From JACCXG01 sp963785755 (GTDB lineage Bacteria; Acidobacteriota; Vicinamibacteria; Vicinamibacterales; 2-12-FULL-66-21): 64,000 nucleotides of DNA. How positions within the stretch are numbered: position 1 is the first letter of the stretch; every line of letters starts with the position of its first letter. The translations under genes and the position numbers were made by a program. The stretch spans positions 310,001-374,000 of the forward strand of contig CAWAXG010000013.1 of assembly GCA_963785755.1 (NCBI GenBank), written 5' to 3'. This document shows, piece after piece, positions 30,251-38,905 of this stretch. A model generated the notes under the pieces. The model made no database searches, was not told the origin of the DNA, and saw only the letters and a program-made list of their open reading frames with translations.

Positions 30251-31909
30251 CTACTTCATGTCGGCTCCCGGAATTGTGACTTTTAAGAGAAACTCCCGCC
30301 GCCGCTCGATGAACCTCTGCAGGCTGTCTTCCGTCCCGCTGATCCCATTTTTGAACGCTTCATAGCTGTACAACTTCCGGGTGTCGGTCTTCACGTCCTC
30401 GTCGATGAGGGCCTGATACTCCTTCACCATGGGCTCCAGCTTGCTCCAGTCGAGCCTTCGCTGGGCAATATCCCGGACGTATGACAGATACCTGGCGCGC
30501 AACGAGGGAACTGCAAGCAGCTTCGAGCGCAAGGGCTTTGTCGGGTCGGTGAGCCCTATCAGCGGGTCGAGATCGGGTCCGCCGCCGAACGGCCCGAATC
30601 CGCGTCCTCCCGGACCACCCCTGAAGACGAAGTCTGGCGGAGGACCACCGCCGGCTGGCGGCGGAACCGGCATCGCCCCTTGACCGTCAGGCGGCCCTCC
30701 ACGGCCGAGGTCGGGCGGGGGCCCGCCACGACGGCCACGGCCGCCGCGTCCCATCCCCTCGTTCATGAGCGCTTCGTTCATATCGTGCGGGATGACGTGC
30801 ACCTGGCCTTTCGGGTCCAGATAGATGTTGTAATCGCTCGCGCGAGTCCAATATCCATCCGAGTTGACGAGCGCCATTTCGACGGCCAGGAATTTGAGCG
30901 CGCCGTCGATGTTCAGCAGCGGCGAGAGCGCCGCTTCGAGCTTCTCCGCGGGCGTCTCGTTCAGGACGCGGAACATCCTGATCAACGCGGCCCACGCTTT
31001 GGGATCGTCCTTCGTCTTGATCTCATAGGTGCGCTTGTAGAGGCCGGGATCCTCACCGAGGTACTCCATGCCCCCGCGCCCGCCGGGACTCCCGGGCACC
31101 TTCCATCGCGCGCCCGCCTCGGTCTTGTACGCGTCGCGCAGGAAATCGCGGTTGTACTGCTCGGCGTTCGCATAGACACCCCAGCTCTCGCCGTTGATGA
31201 CCACGCGCAGGTAGTTGGTTTTGGGCGCGGGAAGATACGCGCGTGCGATCTGGGAATACAGGACCGGCCGGACGAATGTAGGGTCGCCGTTCAAGTTCAG
31301 CAGGTTCAGCGTGCGATACCCGCCCACCGATTGCTTCTCGTGGACGAAGTCGAACGTCAGATTGAGCGATCGCTTCGAGCCCTCGGGGACCATCATGAAC
31401 GACGAGGCGCCGCGGAAGTGCACTCCGACGTCCCGGTAGGTCTTGCCATCGACGATCACCGTCGCGGGCACCTCGACGTCCGTGTTGTTGAAGGCTGCCA
31501 GTTCCTGCTCCCAGTCCGCCTGTTCGAACTGCAGGAAGACGGTCCGCAGGACCTTCAGATCGTAAAGAGGCTCATTGCCGTAAGTGCGCACGTCCGCCGG
31601 CGTGAGCTTGCGTCCTGGAGACGACGGTTCCATTCCACGCCCGCCCCGTCCGAACCCGCCTCGACGGCCGCCGTTCTCGGCCAGCCAGCCACGCGCCGCT
31701 TTGCGCTCCGCGGCATCGAGCCGATCGTCCTTGTTCTTGTCGAACTGCTTGACCAGCTTCTGTTCCTCGCCCATCGGCCCGCCGCGCCCGAACCCGCCGG
31801 GCCCGGGCGGCCCGCCCGGAAATCCGCCCTGTCCGCCTGGTCCCTGCGCCGACATCGACATCATCGACGCGATGAGCAGCGCGCCGCCGAGCATGGATTT
31901 CTTCAGCAT
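30251..31909 (-). CDS. CotH-family protein with EF-hand, secreted
   Basis: It has 552 residues and is a paralogue of the downstream gene. The signal peptide is MLKKSMLGGALLIASMMSMSA. A Gly-Pro-rich segment is followed by an EF-hand calcium loop DKNKDDRLDAAE (about 59-70), then another Gly-rich linker. The CotH domain (about 105-552) has DVGVHFRGASSFMM, VVINGESWGVYANAEQYNRD, MALVNSDGYWTRASDYNIY and HVIPHDMNEALM. In the last block the paralogue has PYDFNEA. A Gly/Pro insertion (about 400-450) splits the C-terminal part. Two adjacent CotH forms, one with calcium site and one membrane-anchored, suggest different substrates. Confidence 0.85.
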   Translation of the reverse strand: MLKKSMLGGALLIASMMSMSAQGPGGQGGFPGGPPGPGGFGRGGPMGEEQKLVKQFDKNKDDRLDAAERKAARGWLAENGGRRGGFGRGGRGMEPSSPGRKLTPADVRTYGNEPLYDLKVLRTVFLQFEQADWEQELAAFNNTDVEVPATVIVDGKTYRDVGVHFRGASSFMMVPEGSKRSLNLTFDFVHEKQSVGGYRTLNLLNLNGDPTFVRPVLYSQIARAYLPAPKTNYLRVVINGESWGVYANAEQYNRDFLRDAYKTEAGARWKVPGSPGGRGGMEYLGEDPGLYKRTYEIKTKDDPKAWAALIRMFRVLNETPAEKLEAALSPLLNIDGALKFLAVEMALVNSDGYWTRASDYNIYLDPKGQVHVIPHDMNEALMNEGMGRGGRGRRGGPPPDLGRGGPPDGQGAMPVPPPAGGGPPPDFVFRGGPGGRGFGPFGGGPDLDPLIGLTDPTKPLRSKLLAVPSLRARYLSYVRDIAQRRLDWSKLEPMVKEYQALIDEDVKTDTRKLYSYEAFKNGISGTEDSLQRFIERRREFLLKVTIPGADMK

Positions 31910-31948
31910 TCCGATGGCCCTCTCACAATCACGAGAGCGGACGCCCGC

Positions 31949-32635
31949 CTATAAGCCTTCCCGCGCATCCGATCGCTCGAGCGAAACCCCCTGGACGCCT
32001 TCGAGCCGGTTGAGCGCTTTCACCAGTTCGCCTGCCGCTTCCTCCGAGCGCAGCGCGGCTCGATACGAAAGCTCCAGCGCCATGCCCTGCTTGGCAGTCT
32101 CGATCGAGACCAGGTGGCGCGCGATCAGGTGCGTGTCGAACGTCGGCCCCAACACGAGGCTGGGCTCGTGTCCCAGCCCGAGCCGCACTTTCAGGATGTA
32201 TGTCTCGTGCCGTCCTGGAATCGCGACTGGTCCGCGCCGCATCAGGAACGCGGCCAGTGTGACGACGCCGATTCCGCTCAACGCCAGAACCGGGTGCCCC
32301 GCGCCCACCGCCATCCCGACAGCCACCGCGAAGATCACGTAGGCGGTGTCCTGGGTGTCGCGAACCACCGTTCGAAAGCGCACGATCGACAGTGCCCCCA
32401 CCAGGCTGAACGCACGGGCAACGTTGTCGCCGATCACCTGCGTCACCATCGCGATCAGGATCGACAGCAGCACCAGCGTCATCATGAACGACGGTGCGGC
32501 TTCGTCGGCGGCGCGGGTCGCGCGATAGACCGCGGTGACCACACCGCCGAGAACCATCGAGATCAGCAGCTTGGCCAGTACCTCGAGCCCGCCAATGGGC
32601 AGAGGTTCGACTACTCGGCTCAGGAACTCAGGCAT
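31949..32635 (-). CDS. DUF4956 membrane protein
   Basis: It has 228 residues and belongs to DUF4956, a family of unknown function often found beside VTC and CotH genes. Four membrane segments lie in the first 130 residues, including VLAKLLISMVLGGVVTAVY, FMMTLVLLSILIAMVTQVIG, YVIFAVAVGMAVGAG and ALSGIGVVTLAAFL. The conserved GALSIVRFRTVVRDTQDTAY lies between segments 2 and 3. A cytoplasmic ACT-like C-terminal part (about 145-225) ends in EGVQGVSLERS. The ATG follows the hairpin of an intercistronic element by 6 nt. It lies between the VTC and CotH genes. Confidence 0.88.
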   Translation of the reverse strand: MPEFLSRVVEPLPIGGLEVLAKLLISMVLGGVVTAVYRATRAADEAAPSFMMTLVLLSILIAMVTQVIGDNVARAFSLVGALSIVRFRTVVRDTQDTAYVIFAVAVGMAVGAGHPVLALSGIGVVTLAAFLMRRGPVAIPGRHETYILKVRLGLGHEPSLVLGPTFDTHLIARHLVSIETAKQGMALELSYRAALRSEEAAGELVKALNRLEGVQGVSLERSDAREGL

Positions 32636-32641
32636 CTCTCA

Positions 32642-32925
32642 CCGGGGGACTTCGTCCCCCCGCCTTCGCTAAAGCTCCGGCGGGCCGCCGTAGCCTTGGC
32701 GGAGGCTGGCCGGACCCCCTTACACGCGTGCTTCCGCCTTCGCGCGAAGCGCTCCGGCGAGACCTCGCCGTAGCCTTGGCGGAGGCGGGCGCGGGGGCCC
32801 CTCACGCCCCGCTCCGCGCGCGTGGCTCGTTTCCGCCTCCGCCAAGGCTGCGGCGGACGCGCCGAAGCGCCTGCGGCGCGAAGGCGGGCGCTGCGCTCAC
32901 TCGCTCCTGCTCGCGATTTATTTCA
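32642..32925 (-). repeat. Intercistronic hairpin element, copy 3, with nested insertions
   Basis: On the minus strand it has the same parts as copies 1, 2 and 4 and ends in the CCGGGGGAC/GTCCCCC hairpin (32642-32662), 6 nt before the DUF4956 start. The element is stretched to about 285 bp by inserted modules containing GCCTTGGCGGAGGC (three copies, one inverted) and GGCGAGACCTCGCC. The 3' end of the VTC gene runs into it. Confidence 0.75.
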
Positions 32926-33656
32926 CAAGCGTTCAGAGCCGTCACGATCGCTCTGTCGTTCCTCTCCGGCGCGTATCCGAGCGTCGTCATGCTCAGGCGG
33001 TATTTCGAAGCGGTCGCGGTCTCGAGCGCGAACTCTTCGACCAGGCGACGGAAGATCGCCGGAAGCCGAATACGGTACTTGAGCTCCAGGATCAGCTGAT
33101 CTTCCAGAAAGGACACGGCCTCGTCCGACCCGAACCGTGGTTCACTCACGGCAGCGACGCGCAGATCGCGATCCAGCGTCATCCTGGCCGGGCCGTCGTC
33201 GGTTTCGATGGTGCGGGCGGTCCGGTGGTATGCGACTTCGCAGACTGGCTGCAGGCGCCGGACCTGGAGCCGCCGGTGGAACCATTCACCGCCCCAGCCG
33301 GCCGGAACATCCTCCGCCTGGAGCTGATCAAGCGCGGCGAGCGGGGCGATCGTGCGGCGCTTGATCAACAGGCCAGGCTTTCTCAGCTTGCGCTCGAGAA
33401 AGACGACGTCGCTCGCGCCATATCGCCTGACTCGGTACTTCGCGCGGCCGAACGAGCTCCGGCGCCGGAACACGTCGTGGTCGCTCGTATCGAAATACAG
33501 GCTGGAGATGTCGTACTCGTCGCCGAATGGCCCGGTCCCGTGTGAATCGGCCTCGAGGTCGGTGCGCGCCCAGTCCAGGATGCGCGGAGCAAGGCTTGGC
33601 TTGATCAGAAACTTGATTTCCGCGGCCGCCGCCCGCGTCTCGCGCATGTGCACCAT
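32802..33656 (-). CDS. VTC-domain (polyphosphate polymerase-like) protein
   Basis: VTC domains are triphosphate-tunnel enzymes; in yeast they make polyphosphate at a membrane. This protein has 284 residues. Tunnel motifs visible are EIKFLIK near the N terminus, YDISSLYFDT, KYRVRRYG, FLERKLRKPGLLIKRRT and LILELKYRIRLP. The last 40 or so residues (after about ALNACEINREQ) are encoded by repeat DNA and are Arg/Gly-rich, so they are probably not part of the domain. It is the first gene of the VTC, DUF4956, CotH, CotH set. Confidence 0.87.
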   Translation of the reverse strand: MVHMRETRAAAAEIKFLIKPSLAPRILDWARTDLEADSHGTGPFGDEYDISSLYFDTSDHDVFRRRSSFGRAKYRVRRYGASDVVFLERKLRKPGLLIKRRTIAPLAALDQLQAEDVPAGWGGEWFHRRLQVRRLQPVCEVAYHRTARTIETDDGPARMTLDRDLRVAAVSEPRFGSDEAVSFLEDQLILELKYRIRLPAIFRRLVEEFALETATASKYRLSMTTLGYAPERNDRAIVTALNACEINREQERVSAAPAFAPQALRRVRRSLGGGGNEPRARSGA

Positions 33657-33744
33657 ACGCCAAGGGTATACGGCTCAAAACGCCGTGCGATACACGGAAT
33701 TTACAAATCTTTAAGTTTTCACGCCATTGCCATCGTCCTGACAC

Positions 33745-33955
33745 AAGATCGGGGACTCGGGGCTCGGGACTCGGGCCGGGTCGGTGGGCATCGGGCCTCG
33801 GTGGCCCGCATTTCTCTGCTCGCATCGCGACCGCCGATCAGGAGATCCCCGATCCCCGATCACGAATGAAACCAAAGAGGACGGCGGCCACTGAAACCAT
33901 CCGCCCACCTTCCCGAATCCCGAGTCCCGAATCCCGAGTCCTGAGTCCCTAGATC
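33745..33955. repeat. Inverted repeat of GGGACTC / GAGTCCC heptamers
   Basis: The left part has GGGGACTCGGGGCTCGGGAC. The right part has CCCGAATCCCGAGTCCCGAA and related words. GATCACC-like words lie in the middle (GATCAGGAGATCCCCGATC). The right arm forms the last ~30 codons of the PLP decarboxylase gene. Confidence 0.7.
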
Positions 33956-35440
33956 CCGCCGACGCCGCAGCTCCGCGTCCACCAGCCGCCCGGCGCGGAC
34001 GACGATGCCAGGGACGGCTTCGACGTCGGCCCGCGCGGTCTGAAAGTTCACGATGCAGGCACGGAGGACATACCGGTCGCGGATGACGGCATTGGACACG
34101 AATATCTCGCCGCCGCGCTGGAGCCGATCCAGCAGCCGCCGGTTCAGCGCGTCCAGGTGGCGCTCGACGTCGGCCTCCCCCGACCGCGGCCGGAGATCGG
34201 CGGGGACGTAGCGGAAGGTCGTGATGCTGAGCGCCTGGGTAAACAGCTCCAGTTCCGGTTCGGCGCGCACCGCCTCCGCCATGGCTCGAGACAACGCCAT
34301 GTCGTCAGCCATCATCTGGCGGAAGCCGGAGGCGCCGGCGTGCCGGAAGGCGAGCCAGACTTTGAGCGCCCGGAACCCGCGTGAATTCTGCGGACCGTAG
34401 TCGACGTAGTTCGTGGCCCGCTCCTCGAAATGGTAGTACGGCGGATGGTAGGCGAACGCCGCGCGCAACGCCTCGGCATCGCGGACCAGCGCGCAGCCGG
34501 CTTCGAGCGGCGCATACAGCCACTTGTGCGGATCGACGGCGACGGAGTCGGCGCCGCCGAGAGCCCGCAGATCGTCTGGGGCCTGCGACACCGCCGCCGC
34601 AAATCCGCCGTACGCCCCGTCGACGTGGAACCAGATCCCGCGCTCCGCGCACAGCGCGGCGATCTCTGGCAAAGGGTCGACGGCACCAGTGCTGACCGAG
34701 CCCGCAGTCCCGACGACGAGGAACGGGATCTCTCCCGCTTCGGCATCCCGATCGATCTGCTCCCGCAGCGCCGCCACGTTCATGCGCTGATCGTCGTCGG
34801 TTGGAATCCATCTGATCGAGGACGTGCCGAGGCCGGATAGATCGGCGGCCTTCTGAATCCAGGTATGCGTCTCCGCCGAGCCGTAGACCCGAAGCGGCTG
34901 GCTCATGCCGACAAGTCCCTGCGCACGAATATCGCGCGGCGCCTTTGCCGCGCGCGCCGCAAGGAAGCAGACGATGTTGGCCATGTTGCCGCCGCTGACC
35001 AGCAGCCCGCCGCAATCCCGCGGGTAGCCAATCAGTTCGGCGATCCACCGGACCGTCTGCGCCTCGACTTCGGTGGCGGCGGGCGCGAGCATCCACCCGC
35101 CGACGTTCGCGTTGAGCGCCGACGCGAGGAAGTCCGCGAGGATGCCGATCGGCGCCGGCGATGCCGTGATGTAGCCGAAGAATCGCGGATGTGCGTTGAA
35201 GAGCGAATGGGCGAAGAGCAGTCGAGCGGTCTCTTCGAGGAGCGGACCTGGCGCCGCGCCGTCTTCCGGCAAGGGTCCGTTCAGATCGAGTGCCTGGCGC
35301 ACGCTCGACGGCGACTGATCGCGGGTGACCGGTCCCTGGGGAATCGACTGGAGCAGCGCCGCGAGCTGATCGACGAGCCGATGACCGAGCATGCGGAACT
35401 CGTCGGCCGTCATCGCGATCGGGGCTTTTCGTTCCTTCAC
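33860..35440 (-). CDS. PLP-dependent amino acid decarboxylase (group II, aromatic-type)
   Basis: It removes the carboxyl group of an amino acid, probably aromatic, to give an amine. It has up to 526 residues. Family blocks are HPRFFGYITASPAPIG, GLLVSGGNMANIVCFLAAR and WFHVDGAYGGFAA, and the Schiff-base lysine is in VAVDPHKWLYAPLEAG. The start is a GTG at 35440 or the ATG at 35413. The C-terminal ~30 residues (after ELRRRRD) read TQDSGFGTRDSG and come from heptamer repeat DNA, so the natural end was probably lost or moved. It follows the DUF2911 gene by 9 nt, so they may be cotranscribed. Confidence 0.87.
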   Translation of the reverse strand: MKERKAPIAMTADEFRMLGHRLVDQLAALLQSIPQGPVTRDQSPSSVRQALDLNGPLPEDGAAPGPLLEETARLLFAHSLFNAHPRFFGYITASPAPIGILADFLASALNANVGGWMLAPAATEVEAQTVRWIAELIGYPRDCGGLLVSGGNMANIVCFLAARAAKAPRDIRAQGLVGMSQPLRVYGSAETHTWIQKAADLSGLGTSSIRWIPTDDDQRMNVAALREQIDRDAEAGEIPFLVVGTAGSVSTGAVDPLPEIAALCAERGIWFHVDGAYGGFAAAVSQAPDDLRALGGADSVAVDPHKWLYAPLEAGCALVRDAEALRAAFAYHPPYYHFEERATNYVDYGPQNSRGFRALKVWLAFRHAGASGFRQMMADDMALSRAMAEAVRAEPELELFTQALSITTFRYVPADLRPRSGEADVERHLDALNRRLLDRLQRGGEIFVSNAVIRDRYVLRACIVNFQTARADVEAVPGIVVRAGRLVDAELRRRRDLGTQDSGFGTRDSGRWADGFSGRRPLWFHS

Positions 35441-35449
35441 GTCAACTAT

Positions 35450-35968
35450 CTACGGCACCTCGATCGTCATCGGCACCACGACCGTGCCCCAATGGAGCAC
35501 GAGCTCGGCCTTCCGGCCGTCGACCATCGGGAAGTAGAACGCCATGGTTTCCATGTGCGAGCCGGTGCGTGGCGTGATCTGGAGGCGCAGCGCGTCCTGG
35601 CCTTCCGGATAGCGCGTGTGCCAGACCGCATGATTCTTGTTGAAGATCACGGTCCACCGGTCCGGCTGCGGCTCGGTCCAGAGCGAGTACTTGCCGGCCG
35701 CCAGCTCCTGACCATCGATCTTCACCGCCCCCGACACCTCGACCGTCGTCGCATCATCCGCGCAGGGACACCAGATGCGGCCATACGGCACAAGCTTGCC
35801 GAACAACTCGCGCCCGCGGGCAACCGGACGGTTGTAGACGACCGTGATCGTCGTCTCGTTGACGCGCTGCGACACCGTGCCGTGCTGGCTTGGTTTGATC
35901 TTCGGTGGAGGATCCTGCGCCGCCTGCAAGACGAGCGGGGCAAGGCAGAGCGCCAGGACAACTCCCAA
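35450..35968 (-). CDS. DUF2911 secreted protein, start region altered by a repeat
   Basis: It has about 172 residues and belongs to DUF2911, beta-rich, unknown function. A signal-like segment (VVLALCLAPLVLQAAQ) is followed by family blocks TITVVYNRPVARGRELFGKL, PYGRIWCPCADDATTVEV, LAAGKYSLWTEPQ and VIFNKNHAVWH. No ATG or GTG fits the signal segment. The only nearby start is a TTG at 35968, itself inside an AAGTTGGGAGTTG repeat word. The frame is open further upstream, but through repeat DNA only. The repeat seems to have replaced the original start. Confidence 0.75.
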   Translation of the reverse strand: MGVVLALCLAPLVLQAAQDPPPKIKPSQHGTVSQRVNETTITVVYNRPVARGRELFGKLVPYGRIWCPCADDATTVEVSGAVKIDGQELAAGKYSLWTEPQPDRWTVIFNKNHAVWHTRYPEGQDALRLQITPRTGSHMETMAFYFPMVDGRKAELVLHWGTVVVPMTIEVP

Positions 35969-36255
35969 CTTCCCCGCCTTCGCGCGCCGAACATGCGCGC
36001 GCGCTTCGGCGAGGCCTCGCCAAAGCTCGTCGCGAGCGATAGAGGCGACGAGCGACGGCGGGCAACTCCCCCGCCTCCGCGCGACGAAATCCAGCGCGCT
36101 GCGGCGAGGCCTCGCCAGAGCTTGCCCGGCGAAATCGACGGGCAAGCGGCGGCGGGCAACTCCCAAAAGGAAACCTTCGATCCCTCGTGCCGTCGTGCCG
36201 TCGTGGCCTTCGTGTGGCGCGAAGCGCAAGTCGTGTCTTCCGGTGGGAGTTGACA
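35959..36255. repeat. Composite repeat region upstream of DUF2911 gene
   Basis: It contains CAACTCCCAACTTCC words at the left, CAACTCCCAAAAGG at the right, and two copies of a GCGAGGCCTCGCCA module with GCTCGTCGCGAG arms. A GTCGTGCCGTCGTGCCGTCG tract is followed by GGCGCGAAGCG (36184-36232). No gene is supported in it. Confidence 0.7.
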
Positions 36256-36260
36256 TGAGG

Positions 36261-37502
36261 TTATGACCTGTAAGCCTCGCGCCCTCGACCCTGGATGGGG
36301 ATGTTCTGCGCCGCCAGGACTTCATGCTGGAGCGCGTACATCGAGGCGGCCGCCTCATCGATGTGGCGGACGAACGCAATCGATCCCTGCAGAATCGGCT
36401 TCAGGCGTTCCTTGTCCTGGATGCGGGCCTTCGGATACTCGTGCTCGACGACGAGGTGCGTGTTGGCGACGTCGAGTTTCAACAGCTCGCGCGCGGCGAG
36501 CTGGTGGTCCAGCCAGTCCACGGTGCGATTCTGCAGATACGCGAGCGGATCGTGCCGCGCGGTGCCGGGCAGCTCGTGCTCGCACAGCACCACCTGCTTC
36601 TTCCAGGCGTTCAACTGATCGGCGGGATCGGGCGACGGCTTGCCGTCCTTCCAGTCGCCGCGCTCCATCGTCTGGCCTCCCGACCCCCAGGCCGCCCAGC
36701 CCTTCGCGTCGACGACCTGGCCCTTGACGTGGAACCCGCCGATCAGGAAGTTGTACCCCTCGTCCTTCAGATACTGGAAGATCGATCGCGTGTCCTGATT
36801 CATCAGGATGGCGTGCGACGGATCGTAGTGAATGCGGAAGTTGTCGCCGACGCCGTGCTTTTCGCAGATGCGGTGCAGGGCGATCCAGGCGCCCGGCGTA
36901 TAGGCGATGTTGTTGTGCCAGTTGTCGCCCGTCGTCCAGCCGGGCATCGGGCACTGCTCGACGCGGTAGGTGAGGCCGCGCTGCTTCGCCTCCTTGAGCA
37001 GCGGAACGAACCATGCCTCGAAGTCCTTGAGGTTTTCGTCCATGGTGTGCTGCTGGTTGCGGCCGACGAAGCCGCAGATCGCATCCACGCCGAGCAGCGC
37101 CGCCGCGTCAAAGGTTCGGAGCATGAAGTCAAGCTTCTTCTTCCGGGTCGCCGCGTCGTGATGCAGCATGTTGTCGAAGTAGCCGACCTCCGAGATGCCG
37201 ATGCGGTTCGACTCGAGCGACCGCTTGACCCGCTTCGCCCGTTCCTTGTCGAACGGCTTGCGCAGATCGAGCGTGTTGGCAACGGGATCGAGCATGGCCT
37301 CCGGCGGCACGTCGGTCTCGGTCGGATGCAGGGCTGCCGACAACTGGATGTAGTCGACCCCGAGATCGTGCGCGAATTCGACCCATTCCTCGATCGCCCG
37401 ATCGGGATCCGGATCGCGCACTTCACGGGGTGTGAGCTCCTGCAGCGCGGCAGTGAGCACACCAATCTTCATGAATTTCGGCTGAAACGGCTTGGTCGTC
37501 AT
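36261..37502 (-). CDS. Sugar phosphate isomerase/epimerase (TIM barrel, AP-endonuclease-2 family)
   Basis: It has 413 residues, in the xylose-isomerase-like TIM-barrel family that includes inositol and tagatose-type isomerases and epimerases. Seen are GVDYIQLSAALHPTETD at the N terminus and metal-ligand-type segments YRVEQCPMPGWTTGDNWHNN, FRIHYDPSHAIL and FLIGGFHVKGQVVDAKG. The length is longer than the usual 280, with an added C-terminal helical part (about 300-413). It starts 4 nt after the Gfo/Idh gene stop. Together the pair suggests breakdown of a sugar or cyclitol, substrate unknown. Confidence 0.82.
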   Translation of the reverse strand: MTTKPFQPKFMKIGVLTAALQELTPREVRDPDPDRAIEEWVEFAHDLGVDYIQLSAALHPTETDVPPEAMLDPVANTLDLRKPFDKERAKRVKRSLESNRIGISEVGYFDNMLHHDAATRKKKLDFMLRTFDAAALLGVDAICGFVGRNQQHTMDENLKDFEAWFVPLLKEAKQRGLTYRVEQCPMPGWTTGDNWHNNIAYTPGAWIALHRICEKHGVGDNFRIHYDPSHAILMNQDTRSIFQYLKDEGYNFLIGGFHVKGQVVDAKGWAAWGSGGQTMERGDWKDGKPSPDPADQLNAWKKQVVLCEHELPGTARHDPLAYLQNRTVDWLDHQLAARELLKLDVANTHLVVEHEYPKARIQDKERLKPILQGSIAFVRHIDEAAASMYALQHEVLAAQNIPIQGRGREAYRS

Positions 37503-37506
37503 CGTC

Positions 37507-38670
37507 TTAGTAGCTCACCTTGGTCCACACGCTACCCTGCCTGGCACTCTCGAGAATCGCTTCGACGATTGCGTTCGCGCGGTAGCCATCCTCGAATGTC
37601 GCAAACGCCGGCGGATGTGCGCCGCCCGGTTTCCTTCCCTCGGCTATGACGCCGTACACGTCGCGCATCACGTTGGCGAACGCATCGGCCCACGACTCCT
37701 GATGTCCGCCCGGCAGGTGCGCATAGCCGCGGACGTCGGCGTCGATCAGCGACGGATCCTTCTGCAGGATCTGATTCGGCTTGTCGCGATGGCCCAGCCA
37801 CAGCTCGTTCTGGTGTTCCTGGCGCCAGCGCAGCGACCCGCCGGGACCACAGATCTCCAGCACCAGATCGTTCTTGTGGCCGGCGCACACCTGGCCGACC
37901 GAGAAGCTGCCCTTGGCGCCGTTGTCGAAGCGCAGCAGCACCGAGGCCAGGTCCTCGACCTTGATATCGACGACGTCGACCTGCTCGTTGCCGCCGCCGG
38001 CCTGGAACGCCTCGCGCGATCCCCGCGGCTTCTTGCGCTTCGGCACCACGGTGGTGATGTCGCCGAGCACGTGCGTGATGCGGAGACCGCTGATGTGCTG
38101 CGCGAGATCGCACCAATGCGATCCGATGTCGCCGAGCGCGGACGAGGCGCCGCCCTTGTCGGGCTCGAGCCGCCACGAATAGTCCGTATCCTTGATCAGC
38201 CAGTCCTGCAGGTAGGAGCCGAGGAGGAAGTGCGGCCGGCCGATGTCGCCGCGGGCGATCGCGTGCCGCGCCTGCTGCACGAGCGGGTTGCCGCGGTAGT
38301 TGAACGTGACCGCGTGCACGATGCCGGCCTTCGTCGCCGCGTCGAGCAGCTTCTTCGCCTCGGCGGCGGTCATCGCGAGCGGCTTGTCGGAGATGACGTG
38401 CTTCCCCTTGGCAATCGCCGCAGCGTTGACCGGATAGTGCAGGTAGTTCGGCGTCGCGTTGTGGACGACGTGCACATCCGGATCGTCGAGCAAGGCCTGG
38501 TAGCTGCCGTAGGCCTTGGCGGCACCGAGCGCATCCGCTTTCTTCTGCGCCGATTCCTGAGTGCTGCCGGCCACCGCCACGATGTCGACGAACCCCAGAC
38601 GCCTGACGGCATCGACGTGGTGGGGACCGACGAATCCGGCGCCCACGATGCCCATTCCAATACGTTTCAC
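37507..38670 (-). CDS. Gfo/Idh/MocA-family sugar oxidoreductase
   Basis: This is an NAD(P)-dependent dehydrogenase of sugars or inositols. It has 387 residues. The N-terminal Rossmann fold has GMGIVGAGFVGPHHVDAVRR, and the conserved KHVISDKPLAMTAAEAK carries the catalytic-type EKP/DKP lysine. A C-terminal alpha/beta domain follows, with GSHWCDLAQHISG. It is the first gene of a two-gene operon with the TIM-barrel isomerase and diverges from xylA. The intergenic region holds a perfect LacI-type operator. Confidence 0.88.
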   Translation of the reverse strand: MKRIGMGIVGAGFVGPHHVDAVRRLGFVDIVAVAGSTQESAQKKADALGAAKAYGSYQALLDDPDVHVVHNATPNYLHYPVNAAAIAKGKHVISDKPLAMTAAEAKKLLDAATKAGIVHAVTFNYRGNPLVQQARHAIARGDIGRPHFLLGSYLQDWLIKDTDYSWRLEPDKGGASSALGDIGSHWCDLAQHISGLRITHVLGDITTVVPKRKKPRGSREAFQAGGGNEQVDVVDIKVEDLASVLLRFDNGAKGSFSVGQVCAGHKNDLVLEICGPGGSLRWRQEHQNELWLGHRDKPNQILQKDPSLIDADVRGYAHLPGGHQESWADAFANVMRDVYGVIAEGRKPGGAHPPAFATFEDGYRANAIVEAILESARQGSVWTKVSY

Positions 38671-38735
38671 GCTGGTCCTCCGCTCGGCTACGTTCGCGTG
38701 CGCGATGCGCGACGCGCGATCTTATCCCGGGTCAG

Positions 38736-38759
38736 CAGCCGCGACGACGCGGCTGTTTT
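38736..38759 (+). terminator. Strong hairpin with T-run in the xylA upstream region
   Basis: CAGCCGCG (38736-38743), loop ACGA, CGCGGCTG (38748-38755), then TTTT. It is a perfect 8-bp stem. It reads as a terminator on the plus strand, although no plus-strand gene precedes it. On the minus strand it lies in the leader of the Gfo/Idh gene. Confidence 0.5.
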
Positions 38760-38779
38760 CTGCCCCGATCAACTTGCGA

Positions 38780-38793
38780 TGGAAGCGCTTCCA
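38780..38793. promoter_or_regulatory. LacI-family operator between Gfo/Idh and xylA genes
   Basis: TGGAAGCGCTTCCA is a perfect 14-bp palindrome with central CG and fits the general LacI/GalR operator pattern TGNAANCGNTTNCA exactly. The AT-rich TAATATAG about 10 bp downstream may be part of the xylA promoter. The LacI-family gene at 42188-43216 is a likely partner. Confidence 0.6.
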
Positions 38794-38905
38794 CTTCGCG
38801 GCTAATATAGCTCGATTCCCGCGCCGGATGCGCCCCCGGCAATTGCAAGCTCAGTCGGAATGTGTTTTGATTCGTCGGTTCTGACACCCGACCGCCAGCG
38901 CCCTT

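Noticed and set aside
28818..31909. Adjacent CotH genes as a single split gene
   Set aside because: Each has its own N-terminal export or anchor segment and a complete CotH domain, so they are paralogues.
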